64,000 nt of DNA from Neobacillus thermocopriae (GCF_010975035.1 NZ_JAAIUV010000003.1:1-64000), one strand, 5' to 3'. Shown: positions 36,722-45,057, counted from the first letter of the stretch. A program made the numbers and translations. The notes: generated by a model not told the origin, from the sequence alone.

Positions 36722-38056
36722 GTGGGCACCGGATTATTTGTACTCGTGTTCCTGATATTATTGAATGGATTTTTTGCAGCATCAGAAATGGCACTTGTTT
36801 CCTTGAATGATAATAAAATTAAAATGATGGCCGATGGTGGAAATAAAAAAGCAAAACTTGTTCACCAGCTTTTATCCGAACCAAGCCGGTTTTTAGCCAC
36901 CATTCAAATTGGAATTACATTGGCTGGGTTTCTTGCAAGTGCTTTTGCAGCTGGAAATTTTGCAAGCGCCCTAGCAGAGATGCTTTCCAATCTGGGGATA
37001 CCGCTCCCGGCCAATATACTTGAAACGTTATCAACGGTCATTATTACATTAATTTTATCCTATTTTACTTTAGTACTTGGAGAACTCGTTCCCAAAAGGT
37101 TGGCCTTACAAAAAGCGGAAACCATCTCCTTTTTTGCAGTTAAACCTTTAATCTTACTTTCTAAGCTTACTTATCCATTTGTGAAGCTGTTGACTTTATC
37201 AACGAATTTGATTGCTCGGCTCTTTGGATTAGATCCAAATGCAGACGAGGAAGATGTGACAGAGGAAGAAATTCGTATGATGGTGGATGTAGGTCAGGAA
37301 AAAGGAACGATCCAAGAAGCGGAAAAGGAAATGATTAATAATATTTTTGAATTTGATAATAAGCATGTTTCAGACATTATGACTCATCGGACCAATATTA
37401 TTGCTCTCCCCATTGAAACAAGTCTGGAGGAAACGGTTCGAATTGTGAATAATGAAAAATACACTAGAATGCCTGTGTATGAAGAGGATATCGACCATAT
37501 TATCGGAATTCTTAATGTTAAGGATTTATTTCAATTTCTTGAGAGCGGGGATCGTCATGCATTTAATCTGAGAGAAATGGTTCGTGAACCTTATTTTGTT
37601 CTTGAATCCATTCGAATTGACCGTTTATTTAGGGATATGCAAAAAAACAATATCCATATGGCTATTGTTCTGGATGAATACGGTGGAACGGATGGGATTG
37701 TTACCATTGAAGACTTAATTGAAGAAATCGTTGGAAATATTTTTGATGAATATGATGAACCGGAGCTAGACGTCATTGAAATTGAAGTGCTAGATCCAAA
37801 CCATTATATGATGGCAGGGACAACGAGTCTACACGAGGTTGAAGATGTACTTAAAGTTGGTCTGCCAATTCAGGATTATGATACACTTAGCGGATTTATC
37901 ATCGGTCAACTTGGCTATATTCCCGAGTTCAATGAACGGCCATCTATGGAATATAATGATGTCCTATTTGAAGTTAAAGAAATGGATGACAGACGGATTG
38001 AGAGGGTAAAGGTAACTGTTAAAGAAAATGTGGTTGTTGAAGAAGAAAGCACCTAA
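36722..38056 (+). CDS. CorC/HlyC-family transporter (DUF21-CBS)
   Basis: 444 residues. DUF21 membrane domain (about 1-190, four helices, NGFFAASEMALVSLN at the start), a CBS-domain pair (about 205-330, with MTHRTNIIALPIETS and GILNVKDLFQF), and a C-terminal CorC_HlyC domain (about 350-435). Proteins of this family are implicated in magnesium/cobalt efflux or resistance. GTG start at 36722 chosen because GGGAGGTGA ends 5 bases upstream. Monocistronic. Confidence 0.9.
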   Translation: MGTGLFVLVFLILLNGFFAASEMALVSLNDNKIKMMADGGNKKAKLVHQLLSEPSRFLATIQIGITLAGFLASAFAAGNFASALAEMLSNLGIPLPANILETLSTVIITLILSYFTLVLGELVPKRLALQKAETISFFAVKPLILLSKLTYPFVKLLTLSTNLIARLFGLDPNADEEDVTEEEIRMMVDVGQEKGTIQEAEKEMINNIFEFDNKHVSDIMTHRTNIIALPIETSLEETVRIVNNEKYTRMPVYEEDIDHIIGILNVKDLFQFLESGDRHAFNLREMVREPYFVLESIRIDRLFRDMQKNNIHMAIVLDEYGGTDGIVTIEDLIEEIVGNIFDEYDEPELDVIEIEVLDPNHYMMAGTTSLHEVEDVLKVGLPIQDYDTLSGFIIGQLGYIPEFNERPSMEYNDVLFEVKEMDDRRIERVKVTVKENVVVEEEST

Positions 38057-38082
38057 CCAATGAAGGGATTAGGTGCTTTTTT
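38046..38082 (+). terminator. CorC-family gene terminator
   Basis: AAAGCACCTAA / TTAGGTGCTTT stem with T-run; the left arm includes the stop codon. Confidence 0.9.
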
Positions 38083-38224
38083 GCAAAACGCTTCTCTGTG
38101 GGGAGCTATGTAGAATGAAATGAAAGACAATTATTGTGTTATCATTTTTCTATCGTGATTTTCCATGTATAATATGACCCGCGGCACATTAGATGAAAGT
38201 TAGATCGGTTTTGAGGTGATGGAA

Positions 38225-39598
38225 ATGGAGTTGCCAAAGGATTTTCGTAACAAAATGAGAGATCTTTTAAAGGATGAATATGAGGATTTTATGAAAAGTT
38301 ATGAGGACCACAAAGCTCAGGGTCTGCGGGTAAACACGCTTAAGATAGATATGGAAGAGTTTCAGAAAATGAGTCCGTTTCATCTGGATAAAATTCCTTG
38401 GGTAAAAGAGGGGTTTTATTATGGGGACATAGACCGCCCTGGTAAGCATCCTTATCATGAGGCTGGATTGTATTACATTCAGGAGCCGAGTGCAATGGCG
38501 GCCGGAGAGTTGGTAGATCCTCAGCCAGGCGAGCGAGTACTGGATTTATGTGCTGCCCCGGGCGGGAAAACGACACATATGGCAGCAAGAATGCAGCAGC
38601 AAGGCTTTTTGCTGACGAATGAAATTCATCCAGCACGGGCAAAAATTCTTTCGCAAAACGTGGAGCGGATGGGGATAACCAATGCGGTTGTGACGAATGA
38701 AACTCCGGCAAGGCTGGCTGAAAGATTTCCGGGATATTTCGATCGAATTTTAGTCGATGCTCCTTGCTCTGGTGAAGGAATGTTTCGTAAAGATCCGGAT
38801 GCCTGTGCAGAGTGGAGCCTTGAAAATGTGGCTGTGTGTGCAGGACGACAAATGGATATTCTTGAACATGCTGGAACTATGCTTCGGCCAGGAGGAAGAT
38901 TGGTTTATTCGACTTGTACTTTTTCACCGGAAGAAAATGAAGGGATTATTAGTCAATTTTTAAAAAAGAACTCGAACTTTGAAGTGGAGGATATTCAGGT
39001 TTTTGAAGGATTTGACAGAGGTCGGAGAGACTGGGTGCCGGAAGGTGTGGCAGATTTAGAAAAAACGATAAGAATTTGGCCGCATCATGTTCAAGGTGAG
39101 GGTCATTATATTGCTGTTTTACGAAAAACAGACGGAGCGGAGCACGGAAAATGGAAAGGTCCGAAAGTTTTTACAGACAAAAAAACATTGAAAAGCTACT
39201 TTCAGTTTGCTGAGGAGAATTTACGAGAAGCTCCAACAGGAGAATTTCTGTTATTCGGAGAACAATTATATTTGCTGCCGGAGGGAATGTTGTCACTAGA
39301 GAATCTAAAGGTTGTGCGCCCGGGTTGGCATTTGGGTACGATTAAAAAGAATCGTTTCGAACCTTCTCATGCAATGGCTTTGGCCTTAAAAGGGGAACAG
39401 GTGAAGCATAAATGGAACTTGCCGGTAGACTCCCGAGATATTTTGGCCTTTTTAAAGGGAGAATCTTTGGAAGCGGAAGGTCCAAAAGGTTGGTACCTAG
39501 TAGAAGTAGATGGATATTCCATTGGTTGGGGAAAACTATCTGACCGTACGTTAAAAAACCATTATCCAAAAGGGCTAAGATGGACAGGGAATTATTAG
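38225..39598 (+). CDS. RsmF/NSUN-type rRNA (cytosine-C5)-methyltransferase
   Basis: RNA m5C methyltransferase of about 457 residues. N-terminal domain (1-90), catalytic RsmB/F core with LDLCAAPGGKTTHMAARM near 105, VDAPCSGEGMFRKDP near 178 (one of two active cysteines), and YSTCTFSPEENEG near 225 (second cysteine). A C-terminal NusB-unrelated PUA-like region (about 290-455, HYPKGLRW at the end) fits the RsmF/YebU group. ATG 38225 preferred after GAGGTGATGGAA; GTG 38216 is possible. Confidence 0.9.
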   Translation: MELPKDFRNKMRDLLKDEYEDFMKSYEDHKAQGLRVNTLKIDMEEFQKMSPFHLDKIPWVKEGFYYGDIDRPGKHPYHEAGLYYIQEPSAMAAGELVDPQPGERVLDLCAAPGGKTTHMAARMQQQGFLLTNEIHPARAKILSQNVERMGITNAVVTNETPARLAERFPGYFDRILVDAPCSGEGMFRKDPDACAEWSLENVAVCAGRQMDILEHAGTMLRPGGRLVYSTCTFSPEENEGIISQFLKKNSNFEVEDIQVFEGFDRGRRDWVPEGVADLEKTIRIWPHHVQGEGHYIAVLRKTDGAEHGKWKGPKVFTDKKTLKSYFQFAEENLREAPTGEFLLFGEQLYLLPEGMLSLENLKVVRPGWHLGTIKKNRFEPSHAMALALKGEQVKHKWNLPVDSRDILAFLKGESLEAEGPKGWYLVEVDGYSIGWGKLSDRTLKNHYPKGLRWTGNY

Positions 39599-39641
39599 GA
39601 TAAAATTCATAGTTTATGTTTTACAAGTAGTGATGTGTATG

Positions 39642-39662
39642 TTACGATAATCGTAATAGAAT
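39642..39662 (+). promoter_or_regulatory. Palindrome overlapping a likely promoter of the PTS operon
   Basis: TTACGAT-A-ATCGTAA (39642-39656), perfect 7-bp arms, directly abuts a possible -10 TAGAAT (39657-39662). The -35 is unclear. A repressor bound here would cover the promoter. It does not look like a NagR (dre) or cre site. Confidence 0.4.
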
Positions 39663-39670
39663 ATCGATCA

Positions 39671-39695
39671 CATGTTACTGATTCGATCAGGCATG
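39671..39695 (+). promoter_or_regulatory. RAT (ribonucleic antiterminator), GlcT type
   Basis: The segment with TTACTGATTCGATCAGGCAT forms an imperfect hairpin (CTGAT-TCG-ATCAG inside CATG...CATG). It is nearly the sequence I remember for the GlcT target in the B. subtilis ptsG leader. Its last bases overlap the left arm of the following terminator, which is how antitermination by BglG/GlcT proteins works. Confidence 0.8.
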
Positions 39696-39747
39696 GTGGT
39701 AAAATAGAAGGTTTTAGTGCCTTTTATGATACCGCCATGCCTTTTTT
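39690..39747 (+). terminator. RAT-controlled leader terminator before the PTS genes
   Basis: 12-bp stem GGCATGGTGGTA / TACCGCCATGCC (one G-T pair), 28-base loop, then TTTTTT. Mutually exclusive with the RAT hairpin (shared bases 39690-39695). Confidence 0.88.
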
Positions 39748-39770
39748 ATTAGCATTGACTGGAGAATGAT

Positions 39771-39860
39771 CTAGTGTAAACGCATTAGTGGCCTATTGTG
39801 TTTCTTTTTCTCGGATGGAACGCACGATCAAGAAAGGCCTCGATACACTAGTTTCTTGAT
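39771..39860 (+). other. Structured part of the PTS leader
   Basis: Two inverted repeats interlock: CTAGTGTA (39771-39778) with TACACTAG (39844-39851), and ATCAAGAAA (39827-39835) with TTTCTTGAT (39852-39860). The right arm of the first lies in the loop of the second, so the two stems can form only as a pseudoknot or as alternatives. Role unknown. Confidence 0.45.
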
Positions 39861-39943
39861 AAATTTCAGAAAAAGATAATTAGGTAAATAGTATTAATAT
39901 TTTTCTAATAACTATCATTAATATTGGTAAAGGGGTAATTTTT

Positions 39944-40435
39944 ATGTTTAATTTCTTTAAAAAGACAAAAGCAGTAGAAATCCATGCACCGGTAGATGGA
40001 AAGATTATTAAGCTAGAGGAGGTGCCAGATCCGGTTTTCGGTCAGAAATTAATTGGTGAAGGCGCTGCCGTCTTGCCATCAGAGAAAGGTCATATATATG
40101 CACCAGTCGATGGAAAGATCATACAAGTAGCGCCAACGAAGCATGCAATTGGTATTTTGGCTGAGGATGGAACAGAAATATTAATCCATGTCGGGTTAGA
40201 AACCGTATCGTTAAATGGAGAAGGATTTAAACCGGCAGTCACGGTAGGGGAAAAAGTTTCGGTTGGACAATTGCTGCTCGAAGTGGATTGGACTTATATT
40301 AAGGCCCATGCTTCTAGCACGGTTACTCCTATTGTAATCACCAATGCCCAGGATGGAAAGAAACAAATTCATGTAACAGAGGAGAAGGAAGGTATTGCCG
40401 GTAAGACGGTGATGATCACCGTAAATAAAAAGTAA
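39944..40435 (+). CDS. crr: PTS glucose-type EIIA component
   Basis: Free-standing EIIA of the glucose/GlcNAc PTS family, 163 residues. Transfers phosphate from HPr (via His) to an EIIB domain. Active His82 in ILIHVGLETV and partner His67 in KHAIGIL. N-terminal APVDGKIIKLEEVPDPVF is standard. It precedes the EIICB gene, which lacks its own IIA, so it probably serves that permease. Start ATG after AAAGGGGTAATTTTT. The gene is downstream of the RAT/terminator leader. Confidence 0.93.
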   Translation: MFNFFKKTKAVEIHAPVDGKIIKLEEVPDPVFGQKLIGEGAAVLPSEKGHIYAPVDGKIIQVAPTKHAIGILAEDGTEILIHVGLETVSLNGEGFKPAVTVGEKVSVGQLLLEVDWTYIKAHASSTVTPIVITNAQDGKKQIHVTEEKEGIAGKTVMITVNKK

Positions 40436-40455
40436 GCTTCATACCGTACGATGAA

Positions 40456-40484
40456 GGGGGAGAAGTCCCCCTGTTTTAAGGGGG
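40456..40484 (+). other. Two mutually exclusive hairpins between EIIA and EIICB genes
   Basis: GGGGGA (40456-40461) pairs with TCCCCC (40466-40471) over a GAAG loop; the same C-run, CCCCCT (40467-40472), can instead pair with AGGGGG (40479-40484). A switch or a simple expression buffer; no T-run makes a terminator unlikely. Confidence 0.45.
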
Positions 40485-40583
40485 TGATGAAGGGTCAAAA
40501 CGATAAAAAGCTTATGCATTGGAAAAATGATTTTATCTGTTTCACTTTTTTGTATACGTCTATATGAATAGGGGGTAATGAAA

Positions 40584-42026
40584 ATGATGAAGTATCTCCA
40601 AAGGCTTGGCCGATCCTTAATGCTGCCAGTCGCTGTTTTGCCAGCTGCCGCTATTTTGATGGGGATTGGTTACTGGATTGACCCTTCAGGTTGGGGGGCA
40701 GAGAGTCCACTTGCTGCATTCCTTATTAAAGCCGGTGATTCAATTATTGGAAATATTCCTATCCTGTTTGCAGTCGGTGTTGCATTAGGGATGTCCAAGG
40801 AAAAAGATGGTTCTTCGGCATTGAGCGGTCTTGTTGCCTATCTCGTGGTAACGACATTACTGTCAACCGGTACAGTGGCATTGTTGGAAGGTATAAAACC
40901 AGAAGAGGTGGATCCTGCTTTTGGGAAAATTGGAAACGCTTTCGTTGGTATTCTTTCGGGGATTGTTGCTTCGATAATGTACAATCGCTTTAGCCATGTG
41001 AAATTGCCGGATGCGCTGGCCTTTTTTAGTGGCAAACGTTTAGTGCCAATTATGACAGCCGTTTCAATGTTGGTGGTATCTGCCATATTGTTCTTTATTT
41101 GGCCTGTGATTTATACTGCATTAGTATCTTTTGGTAAGGGAATCAGTGAATTAGGAGCTGCAGGTGCAGGATTATATGGCTTCTTTAACCGTCTTCTAAT
41201 CCCAACTGGATTGCATCATGCCTTGAACTCTGTGTTTTGGTTTGATGTGGCAGGAATTAATGATATTGGTAACTTCTGGTCCGGTAATGGAGAAAAGGGT
41301 GTTACCGGTATGTATCAAGCAGGCTTCTTCCCTGTCATGATGTTCGGTTTGCCTGCAGCCGGTTTGGCGATGTATCATACGGCTAAAACGAAGAAGAAAA
41401 AGCAAGTAGCATCTTTAATGATGGCTGCTGGTTTTGCTGCCTTCTTTACAGGTGTTACAGAGCCAATTGAATTTGCGTTTATGTTCGTTGCACCGGTTCT
41501 TTATATTGTGCACGCTATTTTAACTGGTATTTCTTTATTTGTTGCAGCCACTTTCCATTGGACCGCAGGTTTTGGTTTTAGTGCGGGTTTCATTGACTTT
41601 TTCTTAAGTTCAAGGCTACCATTGGCCAATTCTCCATATATGCTTTTAGTTCAGGGGCTTATTTTTGCAGTAATTTACTATTTCTTATTCCGATTTATTA
41701 TTACAAAGTTTAACTTGATGACACCTGGACGTGAAGAAGATGAAGAAGAATTGGCAGAAGCTGGTCCTTCAGGCGAGAGTAAATTTGCAGTTATGGCTAA
41801 ACAAATCTATGAAGGATTGGGCGGGGACGATAATGTAGTTTCTGTCGACAACTGTGTGACTCGTTTGCGTTTGGAAGTGAAGGATATGAATAAGGTTGAC
41901 AAGAATAAAATTAAAGCAGCAGGGGTACATGGGATTAATGTTGTCGGCGAACATAGCATTCAGGTCATTGTTGGCACCAATGTTCAGTTTGTTGCTGATG
42001 AAGTAATGAAAATCCGGAATAAATAA
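40584..42026 (+). CDS. nagP: PTS N-acetylglucosamine-specific EIICB
   Basis: Sugar-transporting membrane protein of about 480 residues. EIIC (about 1-375, some ten helices) contains GLHHALNSVFWFDVAGINDIGNFW near 210-235 and FFTGVTEPIEFAFMF near 293, both typical of GlcNAc permeases (NagE/NagP) more than PtsG. EIIB is at 395-480 with phospho-Cys424 in DNCVTRLRL. No IIA domain, so the preceding EIIA gene fits. Start ATG 40584 lies 8 bases after GGGGG; ATGs at 40578 and 40587 are alternatives. Confidence 0.92.
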   Translation: MMKYLQRLGRSLMLPVAVLPAAAILMGIGYWIDPSGWGAESPLAAFLIKAGDSIIGNIPILFAVGVALGMSKEKDGSSALSGLVAYLVVTTLLSTGTVALLEGIKPEEVDPAFGKIGNAFVGILSGIVASIMYNRFSHVKLPDALAFFSGKRLVPIMTAVSMLVVSAILFFIWPVIYTALVSFGKGISELGAAGAGLYGFFNRLLIPTGLHHALNSVFWFDVAGINDIGNFWSGNGEKGVTGMYQAGFFPVMMFGLPAAGLAMYHTAKTKKKKQVASLMMAAGFAAFFTGVTEPIEFAFMFVAPVLYIVHAILTGISLFVAATFHWTAGFGFSAGFIDFFLSSRLPLANSPYMLLVQGLIFAVIYYFLFRFIITKFNLMTPGREEDEEELAEAGPSGESKFAVMAKQIYEGLGGDDNVVSVDNCVTRLRLEVKDMNKVDKNKIKAAGVHGINVVGEHSIQVIVGTNVQFVADEVMKIRNK

Positions 42027-42040
42027 TAATTGTTTGTAAT

Positions 42041-42087
42041 AAAAACGCTTGGGATCCCGTTTTATGTAAGGCCCAAGCGTTTTTTAT
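42041..42087. terminator. Terminator between nagP and the antiterminator gene
   Basis: 13-bp stem AAAAACGCTTGGG / CCCAAGCGTTTTT. The flanking A- and T-runs let it act in both directions between these convergent genes. Confidence 0.9.
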
Positions 42088-42127
42088 TGAAGATGTTGTA
42101 GTTGGTTTGCGTTTTTTGGATTTACCG

Positions 42128-42946
42128 TTACTTTATTCGTAGTCGTTCAATATGAAGGGTTATATATCCTAGTTCATGTTCGGGTAAGAGCATCTGATAA
42201 TGGTGTAAGAGTTCTGTTGCTATTTGTTGGGCACATTCATAGGAAGCAGGAAATTTTAATTTTATCATTTTTAACATTTCTTCATCCATGGTGTGCTGCT
42301 GTTTGTCATTAATCCGTAATAGGGCAAAGCGTAAGTGGGTAATCAGCCGTTGATAGGAAAGATCCTCTTCATTCATTTCCATTTTTAGATGGTCCCGGAT
42401 TGTTTGTATCATATGGCTAAGGATTGCTGTTTGTCTGAGTGTCTGTTTCATATCACCGCTCTTTAGTTTGGCAGTATGAATATGTAATGCGATATAACCA
42501 GCTTCGTCAATAGGGAACGTAATGTTCATCTTTTTTTCCATATGTTTGATGGCCCACAGGCCGATGTTAAATTCGTTCTTGTACAGTATTTTAATTTCTT
42601 GCAGAAGTTTGTTTTTTACATATATTCCATCCCGAATTCTTTCAATGGCAAAAGATAAGTGATCGGTTAGTGCAATATGAATATGTTCACTTAGTTTGGT
42701 TCCGAGAGATTGCTCGGCATAGGTGATAATTTCTTCTGAAAGGGCAAAATGTTCTTCGGGTATTTGAAGAAGTAGTTGATGGAATCTTTCATTTTCTTTA
42801 AGTACAAACAGCTTTTCGATTTTATTTGGATTGACAATGTCATTTTTCTTTTTTTGAAAAGCGATTCCGCTCCCGATAGCGATCTTTTCTTCCTTTTGAT
42901 CAATAATGACTACGGCATTATTATTTAGGATTTGTTTGATTTTCAG
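42128..42946 (-). CDS. glcT: GlcT/LicT-family transcription antiterminator with apparent CTG start
   Basis: RNA-binding antiterminator of the BglG/GlcT family, 272 residues if it starts at CTG 42946. Residues 1-58 are the co-antiterminator domain (KIKQILNNNAVVIID, GSGIAFQKKK). PRD1 is at about 65-170 (LSEHIHIALTDHLSFAIERI) and PRD2 at about 172-272 (GYIALHIHTAKLKSGD, LGYITLHIERL), with the regulatory histidines in place. The frame has no stop, yet contains no ATG, GTG or TTG between the upstream TAA and 42541. CTG lies 10 bases after AAGGAG and aligns with the family Met; ATT 42952 is the only other candidate. Probably controls the adjacent PTS genes. Confidence 0.82.
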   Translation of the reverse strand: MKIKQILNNNAVVIIDQKEEKIAIGSGIAFQKKKNDIVNPNKIEKLFVLKENERFHQLLLQIPEEHFALSEEIITYAEQSLGTKLSEHIHIALTDHLSFAIERIRDGIYVKNKLLQEIKILYKNEFNIGLWAIKHMEKKMNITFPIDEAGYIALHIHTAKLKSGDMKQTLRQTAILSHMIQTIRDHLKMEMNEEDLSYQRLITHLRFALLRINDKQQHTMDEEMLKMIKLKFPASYECAQQIATELLHHYQMLLPEHELGYITLHIERLRIK

Positions 42947-43140
42947 AGGAATCCAACTCCTTGTTTGTCCCTGTAGAGTATATGTTGTGAATATGCCTTA
43001 TGCATGTTTTTTAGGTAAAAAAATTGGTTAAAAAGAAAATTCGACATGTTTTTTGTTTTTCCTCCTTTTTCATTGCCGGTTTTTGATACACTGATAGGGA
43101 AGCTTATATTTCTGAAAAAATAGGTGTAATAGGAGCAACG

Positions 43141-43749
43141 ATGAAAGAACATTATTATGACAAATTGTTAAATATTAAAACAAAAGAAAAGCAGCAGGGT
43201 TTTCATAAGTCTTTGCAATACCATCGCTATGAACCAACGCCCTATAGTGCTCTTGAGGAGCTTTTTCGTCATTATGAGCTAAAAAGCAGTGATCGGGTGG
43301 TGGATTTTGGGTGTGGGAAAGGAAGATTAAATTTTTATATCCACTACTTTTTCCATTCAGAGGTTATCGGGGTTGAGATGGATGAAGCGCTTTACGAAAA
43401 AGCCATGGCAAACCTTGAACGATATATCCGAAAAACGAAAAATCGGAAAGAAAAGATCCAGTTTCAATGCTGTTTAGCAGAAGAATACTTGATAAACCCA
43501 TTGGATAATCGTTTTTATTTCTTTAATCCTTTTTCTATCCAAGTGTTTAGAAAAGTGATCAACAATATCCTACGATCTGTGGAACAATATCAACGACAAA
43601 TTGACGTTGTCCTGTACTATCCTTCTGAAGACTATATTTATTACTTAGAAAATGACACCGCCTTCGAACTGAAAATGGAAGTAAAAATACCCGTCATCTA
43701 CAAAAATAATCCCAATGAACGTTTTTTAATATATCGACTAGGGGAATAG
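43141..43749 (+). CDS. Class I SAM-dependent methyltransferase
   Basis: 202 residues. SAM-binding motif I VVDFGCGKGRLNFYIHY near residue 51, motif post-I VIGVEMDEALYEKA near 76, and later FYFFNPFS where the catalytic loop is expected. Substrate not identifiable. Start ATG after AGGAGCAACG. The DUF418 gene follows 63 bases later on the same strand. Confidence 0.82.
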   Translation: MKEHYYDKLLNIKTKEKQQGFHKSLQYHRYEPTPYSALEELFRHYELKSSDRVVDFGCGKGRLNFYIHYFFHSEVIGVEMDEALYEKAMANLERYIRKTKNRKEKIQFQCCLAEEYLINPLDNRFYFFNPFSIQVFRKVINNILRSVEQYQRQIDVVLYYPSEDYIYYLENDTAFELKMEVKIPVIYKNNPNERFLIYRLGE

Positions 43750-43812
43750 TGGTAGGACTGTCAGCGCTATTCAGGAATAGGTGGGATTGGTTGATGGAAA
43801 GGGGAATATTAA

Positions 43813-44829
43813 ATGGATTATAGTCATCGTATTGAAGAGCTGGATTATCTGCGGGGATTTGCCCTGCTTGGAATTGTTTTGGTGAATATTCTACCTTTAC
43901 TAGAGTTGGGGATGCCAAAAGCTGGTTCACTGGATGCGGCTTATTGGCGTTTCTTATACCTTTTTGTGGAGGGGCGCTTTTATACGATTTTTACCTTTTT
44001 GTTTGGGGTAGGGTTTTCTATTTTTATGACAAGGGCCAATCAAAAAGGGATGAATGGGGGTGTCCTCTTTTTAAGGAGGATCGTAGCCCTATTTCTTTTT
44101 GGGTTAGTACATGTAAAGTTTCATCCGGGGGAAGCGTTAACGGTTTATGCAGTATGTGGCTTACTTTTGCTGCCTTTCTATAAGGTTAACAAAGTGATGA
44201 ACCTCTTTCTTGGCCTGTTGATGTTCATCATTTTTAGTGTGTTTTCTTTTAAGTTATTTATGGTCATTCCTATTATGTTATTGGGAATCTCTGCGGGACA
44301 GTTTCGCTTGTTTGAAAAATTATTTGAAAAGAAAAAAGGAATCGCTGTATTTACAGGAATTATGTTTGTACTAAGCATTGCGGGACTGTTGTATCAATAC
44401 CAGTATGCTCCTTTTATTATTGAAGATAGGTTGTATATGGAATTTGTTAGGATCGGAATCATCATTGGTCCTATTGTTTCAGCATTTTATGTAGGAGTAT
44501 TGGTTCTTCTCTTGCAGTATCGATTTATTCAGAAGTGGTTATCTCCATTAAAAAGTTATGGTCGAATGGCATTGACAAATTATATGATGCAAACGGTTAT
44601 TATTCTAGTAGTTGGTAATCAACTCCATTTAATTGGTAACATTTCATGCATTCATTCATTTTTGATCTGTTTAATCATTTATGTGATTCAATTGTCTTTC
44701 AGTGTCCTTTGGCTGCGATATTATCATTACGGACCATTAGAATGGATCTGGAGGGTGATCACCTATCTTCAGATTCCTCCTTTACGTAAGCAAATGAATG
44801 CCCATGGTGATAGACTTTCAAGGGAGTAG
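43813..44829 (+). CDS. DUF418 family membrane protein
   Basis: 338 residues, about 9-10 helices. Opens with RIEELDYLRGFALLGIVLVNI, the hallmark of the YeiB/DUF418 group, with EGRFYTIFTFLFGVGFSIFM near 60 and C-terminal SYGRMALTNYMMQTVI near 250. Shorter than the usual 370-400 residues. Function unknown (suggested transport). Start after AAAGGGGAATATTAA. Confidence 0.88.
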   Translation: MDYSHRIEELDYLRGFALLGIVLVNILPLLELGMPKAGSLDAAYWRFLYLFVEGRFYTIFTFLFGVGFSIFMTRANQKGMNGGVLFLRRIVALFLFGLVHVKFHPGEALTVYAVCGLLLLPFYKVNKVMNLFLGLLMFIIFSVFSFKLFMVIPIMLLGISAGQFRLFEKLFEKKKGIAVFTGIMFVLSIAGLLYQYQYAPFIIEDRLYMEFVRIGIIIGPIVSAFYVGVLVLLLQYRFIQKWLSPLKSYGRMALTNYMMQTVIILVVGNQLHLIGNISCIHSFLICLIIYVIQLSFSVLWLRYYHYGPLEWIWRVITYLQIPPLRKQMNAHGDRLSRE

Positions 44830-44834
44830 ACTCT

Positions 44835-44863
44835 AAAGCGGCGTGGAATCGCCGCTTTTTTAT
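44835..44863 (+). terminator. DUF418 gene terminator
   Basis: AAAGCGGCG / CGCCGCTTT stem with T-run. Confidence 0.9.
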
Positions 44864-44912
44864 TTCTTTTAAAACGGTATAAGAATATAGACCTAGGTTT
44901 ATTGAATCATAT

Positions 44913-45057
44913 TGAAAATAATTCTCATTCTTAGTTGACGAGGTAAATATTGGTGTTATAATAAATATCGGAAGGAGTTGATAATGATTATCAGTGTCAA
45001 AGAATTAATAGAACAGTAGAAATTTTATTTTTTATAATTTGATGATAATGATTATCA
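44913..45057 (+). promoter_or_regulatory. Fur-controlled promoter region with three Fur boxes
   Basis: TGAAAATAATTCTCA (44913-44927, 13 of 15 to TGATAATNATTATCA) lies upstream of the -35. Two perfect boxes TGATAATGATTATCA follow at 44979-44993 and 45043-45057. The promoter is TTGACG (44935-44940), 16-base spacer, TATAAT (44957-44962). So one box is above and two below the promoter, consistent with tight iron repression of yclNOPQ. Confidence 0.92.
44984..45019 (+). CDS. Possible 11-codon leader peptide inside a Fur box
   Basis: ATG ATT ATC ... TAG encodes MIISVKELIEQ. The start codon lies inside the second Fur box, and GGAAGGAG stands 6 bases upstream. Either a translated leader or the remnant of a longer gene. 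Short and unconfirmed. Confidence 0.3.
   Translation: MIISVKELIEQ

Noticed and set aside
39775-39788. cre-like TGTAAACGCATTAG in the PTS leader
   Set aside because: Three mismatches to the consensus in the right half and located inside a structured RNA region downstream of the terminator.
42691-42903. 70-codon basic ORF on the minus strand inside the antiterminator gene
   Set aside because: It is an out-of-frame shadow; the true frame encodes conserved antiterminator domains.
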